DNA of 9,620 nt from assembly GCA_030612385.1 (NCBI GenBank), contig JAUWNZ010000031.1, positions 1-9,620 on the forward strand, given 5' to 3'. Each line of letters starts with the position of its first letter. The stretch's first letter is position 1. The DNA comes from Pseudomonadota bacterium (lineage in GTDB: Bacteria; Desulfobacterota; Syntrophia; Syntrophales; JADFWA01). Positions 4,844-9,620 of this stretch are shown piece after piece. The position numbers and the translations under genes were made by a program. Under the pieces are notes generated by a model, which saw only the letters and a program-made list of their open reading frames with translations, searched no databases and was not told the DNA's origin.

Positions 4844-6209
4844 AAGAAACAGACAGTTAGAAATAGATGACAAAAAATACCTCTGGCACCCATTTACCCA
4901 GATGCAGGACTATATGCGAGAAAGACCGCTCATAATTGAGGAGGGCGACGGATGCCTCTTGAAAGATATTTACGGTAATGAATACATAGATGGGGTCTCT
5001 TCTCTCTGGGCCAACGTCCACGGGCACAGGAAAGAGAAGCTGGATATTGCCGTAAGAAACCAACTAAGCAAGATAGCTCATTCCACCCTGTTGGGACTCT
5101 CTAATATCCCCGCCATCGAATGTGCCAAAAAACTGATAGAAATTGCGCCGGATGGACTGACCAGGGTTTTTTATTCGGACAGCGGTTCCACCGCCGTCGA
5201 GATAGCTCTCAAGATTGCCTTTCAATATCATCAGCAGGCAGATACAGGTGATCCGAAGAAGACTAAATTTATCTCACTCACAAATGCATACCATGGAGAC
5301 ACCATAGGTTCCGTGAGTGTGGGGGGAATTGATCTCTTTCACGCCACGTATAAATCTCTCCTCTTTTACTCCATTAAGGCACAGTCACCCTATTGTTATC
5401 GATGTCCCTTTGGGAGGTCATATCCCCAGTGTGATTTTGAATGCCTGAAGGAGATGGAAGAGATAATTAAGACCCATTCCCACGAGGCTGCCGCCCTGGT
5501 GATTGAACCCATTGTCCAGGGGGCGGCCGGTATCCTGGTACAACCTCCGGGCTATTTAAAGAAGGTTAGAGAGCTTTGCACAAAATACAATGTCATCATG
5601 ATAGCCGATGAAGTGGCGGTAGGATTTGGAAAGACCGGCAGGATGTTTGCGTGCGAACATGAAGGAGTGGCTCCCGACATAATGGCCATAGCCAAAGGCA
5701 TTTCAGGCGGTTATCTGCCTCTGGCGGCAACATTGACTCGTGAAGAGATTTATGAAGGATTTCTCGGCGAGCAGGAGGAATTAAAGACCTTTTTTCATGG
5801 ACATACCTATACGGGAAATCCACTGGCCTGCGCGGTCTCCCTGGCCAATATGGAGGTCTTTGAAGAAGAGCACACCTTGGAGAACCTGCAAGAGAAGATT
5901 GAATGCCTCAAGGAGAGGCTTCAACCCTTCGCAGCCCTTCCCCACGTGGGGGAGGTACGGCAACGGGGATTTATGGTCGGTATCGAGCTTGTCGCAGATA
6001 AAACATCAAAAGAACCTTATCTCCCGGAAGAGAGGATAGGCCACAAGGTGATTATGGAGGCGCGAAAGCACGGGGTTATAATACGTCCCCTTTCTGACGT
6101 GATTGTCCTGATGCCCCCTCTTGGCATCTCAATTGATGGACTAAACAGGCTTTGCGATGCCGCATACAACTCGATCAGGGCAATTACGGAAGGGAAACCG
6201 GCGGCATGA
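4818..6209 (+). CDS. bioA: 7,8-diaminopelargonate (DAPA) aminotransferase, BioA
   Basis: A class III, PLP-dependent aminotransferase converting 7-keto-8-aminopelargonate to 7,8-diaminopelargonate. It has 463 residues, slightly long for the family. Visible motifs are YLWHPFTQM at 21-29 (the BioA N-terminal signature), SGSTA (122-126), YHGDT (158-162), the PLP-nitrogen Asp264 in IADEVAVGFG, the Schiff-base Lys293 in AIAKGISGG, and TYTGNPLA (330-337). BioA normally takes its amino group from SAM, but a lysine-using form exists in Bacillus; sequence alone does not decide here. Four Cys, C193, C196, C205 and C209, sit in an insert at 193-209 (YCYRCPFG onwards). The start is TTG at 4818, 7 nt after AAGGAG (4805-4810). 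ATG at 4827 is the alternative. Either overlaps bioB, implying coupled translation. Confidence 0.93.
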   Translation: MSKMKTTDERNRQLEIDDKKYLWHPFTQMQDYMRERPLIIEEGDGCLLKDIYGNEYIDGVSSLWANVHGHRKEKLDIAVRNQLSKIAHSTLLGLSNIPAIECAKKLIEIAPDGLTRVFYSDSGSTAVEIALKIAFQYHQQADTGDPKKTKFISLTNAYHGDTIGSVSVGGIDLFHATYKSLLFYSIKAQSPYCYRCPFGRSYPQCDFECLKEMEEIIKTHSHEAAALVIEPIVQGAAGILVQPPGYLKKVRELCTKYNVIMIADEVAVGFGKTGRMFACEHEGVAPDIMAIAKGISGGYLPLAATLTREEIYEGFLGEQEELKTFFHGHTYTGNPLACAVSLANMEVFEEEHTLENLQEKIECLKERLQPFAALPHVGEVRQRGFMVGIELVADKTSKEPYLPEERIGHKVIMEARKHGVIIRPLSDVIVLMPPLGISIDGLNRLCDAAYNSIRAITEGKPAA

Positions 6210-6568
6210 ATCGTGGAAAAATTGCTGAAGAGAATAGAAACATATACAATGGAACCTTCTGTTTTGATCCGGCCGACAGGATCTACGGCGATCACTTTCC
6301 AGGAAATCCCGTGGTCCCGGGCAGTTTGATAGTCCATGCATTTGTGGAAGCGGGAAGAAAAATGGGTATTGCTCCCGGTTGCTGCGCCATAGAAAACTTC
6401 AAGTTTCGAGAATTTGTCCCTCCCGGCGATTACACCTTCAGCATGGAGCTGCTGCCGGATCGATTGAGATGCCGGCTTTACCAGGAAGACAGACCGCTGG
6501 CCACAGGAATTTTAAAAATCTGCCAGGATAACAGGATACACAAGATTTTGTTTCAAGTGAACAAATAA
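6206..6568 (+). CDS. FabZ/FabA-like hotdog protein in the biotin operon
   Basis: 120 residues. Its ATG overlaps the bioA stop (ATGA, 6206-6209), so it is translationally coupled. AAGGGA lies 11 nt upstream. The frame is open further upstream, but that part is inside bioA. A single hotdog fold is indicated by DRIYGDHFPGNPVVPGSLIV (22-41): the 3-hydroxyacyl-ACP dehydratase signature with catalytic His30. FabZ and FabA have Glu or Asp 14 residues after this His; here that residue is His44 (LIVHAF). The protein is also shorter than FabZ (about 140-150). The substrate is probably an acyl-ACP or acyl-CoA. In the operon it could dehydrate a pimeloyl precursor or act as a non-catalytic or thioesterase-like partner; the function is not established. 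From memory, biotin clusters of Desulfovibrio also contain a FabZ-like gene. Confidence 0.8.
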   Translation: MNRGKIAEENRNIYNGTFCFDPADRIYGDHFPGNPVVPGSLIVHAFVEAGRKMGIAPGCCAIENFKFREFVPPGDYTFSMELLPDRLRCRLYQEDRPLATGILKICQDNRIHKILFQVNK

Positions 6569-6863
6569 GGTATCAGCTCAATAAAGACGGCTTGAAACTT
6601 GAAATTGGAAATTAGAAATTTGTGAGCGATGAAACGAATTTACGAGTTGACAGCCTTTGGCGTTAGCTCAGTTGAACACTCAGTCGAGCCGTACAAAAGC
6701 ATGAAGGCCGAATTTCCAATTTCTAATTTCAACGGTAAGTGTTCGCTTACCGTAAATCGAACCCAGCATTTTAAAAATGTAATCCCCATATTTATCGAGC
6801 TGATACGTTTTAATCCTGAATATCCTGTCAATTTTTTTCAAAGAGCTGAATTTATACAAAAAG
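6569..6863. other. Repeat-filled gap inside the biotin gene cluster
   Basis: No gene. It holds repeat copy R2 (6599-6753) and then an AT-rich stretch with AATCCTGAATATCCTGTCAA (6812-6831), a doubled ATCCTG motif of the kind seen in other intergenic repeats. No good promoter precedes the SDR gene, and its Shine-Dalgarno is weak (AAAGAG near 6840-6845 is too far upstream to be convincing). Confidence 0.6.
6599..6753. repeat. Dispersed palindromic repeat, copy R2
   Basis: The inverted arms are 6599-6621 and 6710-6732 (20 of 23 matches, built of GAAATT units). GATGAAACGA lies at 6628-6637 and AAAGCATGAAGGCC at 6696-6709. A perfect 8-bp hairpin, ACGGTAAG (6732-6739) with CTTACCGT (6746-6753) and loop TGTTCG, closes the right end. 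The same modules occur in R1 and R3, so this is one repeat family with three copies in the window. Confidence 0.8.
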
Positions 6864-7607
6864 ATGGAACTACATTTTTCAGGCAGGCGCACCCTGATCT
6901 TAGGCGGCAGTTGCGACCTTGCCATAATCCTTGCTGAATATCTGATCAAGGCAGCCCTTCTCCCAATTCTGACCTATAGGGATGAGAGGGGACAAAGACA
7001 TATATCTGAAAAATTGCGGTCCCTTACTGGGAAGCACAACTCCTTTTATCTCAACTTCGGCGATCGTGATTCCCTTGATTCTCTCTTTGAGCAGATCGAT
7101 GATGATATTGATTTTTTGGTGGATTTCGCGCAGGGAGATTTTGAGAGCTATGTGGCATCTGCCGATGAAGACAGCGCCCACCGCTATTTTGCTGAAAATA
7201 TATCTTTTCGCGCACAAATTATAAAAAGGGCGTCGAGGGCAATGCTGAAAAAGAAGAAGGGGCGTCTTATCTTTGTCTCGTCATCGGCAGCAGTCAGGCC
7301 CAACCCCGGTCAGGGTTTTTACGCGGCTGCCAAGCTGGCATCCGAGGCCCTTTACAGAAGTCTGGGACTGGAATTGAGTGAGCGTGGAATTACCACAGTG
7401 ACACTGCGCCCCGGTTATATTGATTCCGGGCGGGGAGAAAGGTACATGCAAATTAGAGAAAAAGAAGGTCTCAAGATGATGCCGACAAAAAGGATTCTTA
7501 CCGGATCCGAAGTGGCAGAGACCATCCTTTTTCTTCTTTCCGACAGCGCTTCCGGCTTTAACGCCACGGAAATCTGCATGGATGGCGGGCTGACTGCGGG
7601 TAAATAA
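6864..7607 (+). CDS. FabG-like short-chain dehydrogenase/reductase
   Basis: 247 residues, classical SDR length, likely a cytosolic NAD(P)H-dependent 3-oxoacyl-ACP-type reductase. The N-terminal Rossmann motif is LGGSCDLA (13-20), close to the GGSSDLG form of SDRs but with Ala20 for the last Gly. The usual NNAG after strand 4 is replaced by DFAQG (87-91). The catalytic set is present: Asn112, Ser140, Tyr153 and Lys157 (YAAAK). LRPGYIDSG (181-189) and the C-terminal CMDGGLTAGK (238-247) are typical of FabG-like enzymes. It follows the FabZ-like gene on the same strand after a 295-bp repeat-filled gap, so it probably belongs to the biotin cluster functionally, but co-transcription is uncertain. 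A 3-oxoacyl reductase next to a hotdog protein suggests a pimeloyl-chain module; a role outside biotin synthesis cannot be excluded. Confidence 0.85.
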   Translation: MELHFSGRRTLILGGSCDLAIILAEYLIKAALLPILTYRDERGQRHISEKLRSLTGKHNSFYLNFGDRDSLDSLFEQIDDDIDFLVDFAQGDFESYVASADEDSAHRYFAENISFRAQIIKRASRAMLKKKKGRLIFVSSSAAVRPNPGQGFYAAAKLASEALYRSLGLELSERGITTVTLRPGYIDSGRGERYMQIREKEGLKMMPTKRILTGSEVAETILFLLSDSASGFNATEICMDGGLTAGK

Positions 7608-7615
7608 AAGGCAAA

Positions 7616-7650
7616 ATGAACATCGAACATCGAACGTCCAACATCGAATT
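7616..7650. repeat. Outer inverted repeat, left arm
   Basis: Built of ACATCGA units. GAACGTCCAACATCGAA (7632-7648) is the exact reverse complement of 7974-7990, 17 bp. It begins 9 nt after the SDR stop. Confidence 0.8.
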
Positions 7651-7660
7651 TTGAATGGGA

Positions 7661-7743
7661 GTAACTACTCAGCCACAGATTTCCACAGATGAACACAGAT
7701 AGGTTTAAATACCAAGAAATCATGTGACCACGTGAGTAGTTAC
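7661..7743. mobile_element. 83-bp TIR element with phased CACAGAT motifs
   Basis: The terminal inverted repeats GTAACTACTCA (7661-7671) and TGAGTAGTTAC (7733-7743) match over all 11 bp. The flanks GAATGGGA (7653-7660) and GAATGGAA (7744-7751) agree at 7 of 8 positions and look like an aged target duplication. Inside, CACAGAT occurs at 7674, 7684 and 7694, an exact 10-bp period. It has no coding capacity and is likely a small non-autonomous element; CACAGAT-rich intergenic repeats of this type occur in many environmental genomes. Confidence 0.65.
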
Positions 7744-7773
7744 GAATGGAAAAAGATGAGGAGAAGTTTGTAG

Positions 7774-7799
7774 GGTGGATTAAGCGAAGCGAATCCACC
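7774..7799. repeat. Hairpin repeat GGTGGATT/AATCCACC
   Basis: GGTGGATT (7774-7781) and AATCCACC (7792-7799) pair perfectly around the loop AAGCGAAGCG. The form GTAGGGTGG...AAGCGAAGCG...CCACC is, from general knowledge, a very widespread dispersed hairpin in proteobacterial genomes. It is not followed by a strong T-run, so I do not call it a terminator. Confidence 0.7.
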
Positions 7800-7846
7800 G
7801 AAAGCTTTTTGTGGCTACGCCTGCACAACAAAAAACGATTGGAAGA

Positions 7847-7909
7847 GATGAAACGAGTTAACAGTACCAAAGCATGAAGGCCAAATTTCCAATTTCTGTG
7901 AACGCTTAC
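7847..7909. repeat. Dispersed palindromic repeat, copy R3 (short form)
   Basis: GATGAAACGAGTTAACAG, then AAAGCATGAAGGCC (7869-7882, identical to 6696-6709), CAAATTTCCAATTTCT, and GTGAACGCTTAC (7898-7909, exact reverse complement of 3326-3337). Compared with R2 it lacks most of the central part. A T-tract (7911-7917) follows directly on the plus strand. Confidence 0.75.
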
Positions 7910-7956
7910 GTTTTTTTATTCGATGTTGCAATAATTTGAGGAGTGGAGCGACATCA

Positions 7957-7992
7957 TTATTCGATGTTCAATGTTCGATGTTGGACGTTCAT
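7957..7992. repeat. Outer inverted repeat, right arm
   Basis: TTCGATGTTGGACGTTC (7974-7990) pairs with 7632-7648. Further TCGATGTT units lie at 7961-7968 and, outside the arm, near 7920-7926. The two arms bracket about 340 bp holding all the other repeats of this gap. Confidence 0.8.
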
Positions 7993-8050
7993 CACTGTTT
8001 TATAGGGACTACCAATCTGCAATAAGTTGATTTTTACCACCCCTGCTCTA

Positions 8051-9620
8051 TTATGCCTTATGCCCTATTCCCTTCACACCTCTTGCCAGCGATCTGTCTA
8101 TCAGCGCCTTATTATAGGCGGAAAATATATCCCTTCTTGAGAGTATTCCCACAATCTTTCTTGGGTTATCTTCCTCAACCACCGGCAGCTGCTCTATATT
8201 CTTGAACCCTATCTTCTCCAGAGCGCTGCTCAGTTTTTCATTTTTTGTAACAGTAATGACATCAGTAGTCGAAAGCTCTTTTGCCACTACAAGATGTCCC
8301 AAGTCCTCTTCAAAGAGAAACTCTTTGAAATCTTGAAAGGTTACTATGCCGGCTAATAAGCCGTTGCCGTCAACCACTGGAAAGCTCGAATGTTTGCTTG
8401 AAACGGTAAATTTCAGCAGCTCTTTTAGAGGCATATTTTCAGATACTGTTTCTACTTCACTTATCATCGCCTCTTTCACAGAAATGGCGCTCAGGATATC
8501 AGCCTCTTTCTTCCGGTGAACATCGATGCCACGCCGCACCAGTCGAAGAGTATAAATAGACTCCCTGCTAAAAGCACGCGCAAGAAAAGTGCTGATAGCA
8601 ACGGCAATCATTAAAGGAAGAACGAGATCATAGTCTCTGGTCATTTCAAACAGGAGGGCAACCGATGTGATTGGTCCCCGCACCGCCACAGCAAAGAATG
8701 CTCCCATTCCTACCAGAGCATAGGCTCCCGAAACTTCGGCCACTGAGGGGGCTGTGATTGCCGGGAATAGCATATGGGTCATTATTCCAAAAGCCCCGCC
8801 TAACATTGAACCAATAAAGAGTGAGGGCGCAAACACCCCTCCACTTCCTCCACTGCCGATAGTGACCGAGGCAGCAATCATCTTCAGAAGCATCATTGTA
8901 AGGAGGGTGGCAAGACCTATCTCGCCGGCCAGAACTTTATCAATTCCTCCCCGTTCTATGAATGTCCCGCCCATTCCATAACATCCTCCATAGCCTACTC
9001 CCATGATATCGAAATAATATAACCCTATAAGGCCAATGAGAATTCCACCAAGGACCGGCTTAAAATATTCGGGAATCTTCAAGGCACCAAAGAAGTCTTC
9101 AACTTTATAGAAAAAACGAATAAAAGCAAGAGCAGCAAGGGCGGCGATAATACCCAGGAGAATATAGGGTAGTATTTCCCAGTAGCTTGCCATACTATAG
9201 GAAGGAATATTGAAAGATGGCTTTGTCCCAAGGAAGATATGGCCGACAAAGTCAGCCGTAATCGAACTGATTACTATGAAGCCAAGGTTAGGCACCATAA
9301 ATCGCCTCTGGATAACCTCAAGGGCAAAGAAAGCGCCACCAATAGGGGCATTGAAGGTAGCTGAAATGCCCCCTGCCGCCCCACATAGCAACAGTGTCGT
9401 TACCCATTCTTCCGGCAGCTTGAACCATTGCCCCACCGTCGATCCAAAAGAGGCGCCAATCTGCACAATGGGTCCCTCACGGCCTACCGAGCCACCGCTG
9501 CCGATACATATAGAAGAAGTTATTAACTTGACTACCGATACACGTGGCCTGATGCGCCCCTTTCTAACAGCAACTGCCTCCATCACCTCGGATGGCCCCT
9601 CTCCTTTTGCTTCCCGCGCA
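8051..9620 (-). CDS. CLC-family chloride channel/transporter with two CBS domains (5' partial)
   Basis: The frame is open to the window edge, so the N-terminal helices are missing; the first in-window GTG/ATG at 9581-9586 are internal. The fragment has 522 residues. The CLC core comes first: GREGP with gating Glu48 (codon 9476-9478), FNAPIGGAFFALE (89-101), GSGGSGGVFAPSLF (255-268), and SIY with Tyr356 (codon 8552-8554) matching the central Tyr445 of E. coli CLC. Two CBS domains follow at about 380-435 and 445-505 and probably sense nucleotides. The motif that is GSGIP in E. coli reads GEGPS here (6-10), and the internal 'proton glutamate' position (E203 in E. coli) is Val102. Channel-like or uncoupled chloride flux is therefore plausible, but transport mode is inference. 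The gene converges on the SDR across the repeat-filled gap. Confidence 0.93.
   Translation of the reverse strand, partial: AREAKGEGPSEVMEAVAVRKGRIRPRVSVVKLITSSICIGSGGSVGREGPIVQIGASFGSTVGQWFKLPEEWVTTLLLCGAAGGISATFNAPIGGAFFALEVIQRRFMVPNLGFIVISSITADFVGHIFLGTKPSFNIPSYSMASYWEILPYILLGIIAALAALAFIRFFYKVEDFFGALKIPEYFKPVLGGILIGLIGLYYFDIMGVGYGGCYGMGGTFIERGGIDKVLAGEIGLATLLTMMLLKMIAASVTIGSGGSGGVFAPSLFIGSMLGGAFGIMTHMLFPAITAPSVAEVSGAYALVGMGAFFAVAVRGPITSVALLFEMTRDYDLVLPLMIAVAISTFLARAFSRESIYTLRLVRRGIDVHRKKEADILSAISVKEAMISEVETVSENMPLKELLKFTVSSKHSSFPVVDGNGLLAGIVTFQDFKEFLFEEDLGHLVVAKELSTTDVITVTKNEKLSSALEKIGFKNIEQLPVVEEDNPRKIVGILSRRDIFSAYNKALIDRSLARGVKGIGHKA

Larger units (their letters stand above)
7608..8050. 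other. 443-bp non-coding gap packed with nested repeats
   Basis: Lies between the convergent SDR and CLC genes. It contains an outer inverted repeat (7616-7650 / 7957-7992), an 83-bp TIR element (7661-7743), a hairpin repeat (7774-7799) and repeat copy R3 (7847-7909). Open frames here run across inverted repeats and match no family. Positions 7993-8050 show nothing recognisable. Confidence 0.75.

Noticed and set aside
6629..6949. Frames of about 90-105 residues in the hotdog-SDR gap
   Set aside because: They are translations of the R2 repeat arms and the hairpin; none has a start context or a recognisable family.
7674..7700. CRISPR-like array from the repeated CACAGAT
   Set aside because: The units are 7 bp at a 10-bp period with 3-bp gaps and no spacers; this is a tandem motif inside a small element.
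7415..7870. 151-residue minus-strand frame after the SDR gene
   Set aside because: It crosses the SDR 3' end and several inverted repeats, and the translation shows no domain.
9584..9586. GTG at 9584-9586 as the start of the CLC gene
   Set aside because: The frame stays open to the edge and the upstream residues (GEGPSE) align with the conserved selectivity region, so this codon is internal.

Overview
The window looks like chromosome of an anaerobic, Gram-negative bacterium, most likely a member of Desulfobacterota (former Deltaproteobacteria) or a nearby phylum. Four things point that way: an NlpD-like lipoprotein, a biotin cluster that includes fatty-acid-synthesis-like genes, a biotin synthase whose auxiliary-cluster ligands differ from the E. 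coli type, and gaps filled with AT-rich palindromic repeats. The assignment is inference; no rRNA or tRNA gene is present to settle it.

Layout from left to right. Positions 1-60 hold the last 19 codons of a membrane protein. It is followed by an NlpD-like lipoprotein with a LysM domain and a degenerate M23 domain (80-838, +). A ferritin (934-1422, -) converges on it, and the gap between the two is almost exactly filled by one 92-bp palindromic REP/MITE-like element. A short secreted helix-hairpin-helix (ComEA-like) protein follows (1673-1969, -). It diverges from an uncharacterised radical SAM protein (2175-3323, +) that has a textbook sigma-70 promoter. Promoter and Shine-Dalgarno positions move the radical SAM start 42 bp downstream of the longest reading frame.

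A 521-bp gap follows. It contains a dispersed palindromic repeat that was split by a 174-bp MITE with terminal inverted repeats and an exact 8-bp target duplication, and then a clear promoter with a roughly 95-nt hairpin-bearing leader. That promoter drives bioB (3845-4843), bioA (4818-6209) and a FabZ-like hotdog gene (6206-6568), all overlapping. After a second repeat copy comes a FabG-like short-chain dehydrogenase (6864-7607). BioA makes 7,8-diaminononanoate and BioB closes the last step to biotin. The hotdog protein and the SDR are plausible parts of a pimeloyl-thioester module, but both have altered active-site motifs. No bioF, bioD, bioC or bioH is in the window.

Positions 7608-8050 are non-coding: a nested stack of inverted repeats bounded by a 17-bp perfect inverted repeat. 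The window ends inside a CLC-family chloride channel/transporter with two C-terminal CBS domains (8051-9620, -). Its N-terminal helices lie beyond the edge.

Best leads: the BioB ligand swap; the hotdog-SDR pair in the biotin cluster, with His in place of the hotdog catalytic acid; the CLC 'proton glutamate' replaced by Val; and the nested MITE, whose pre-insertion site can be rebuilt from other repeat copies in the same window.
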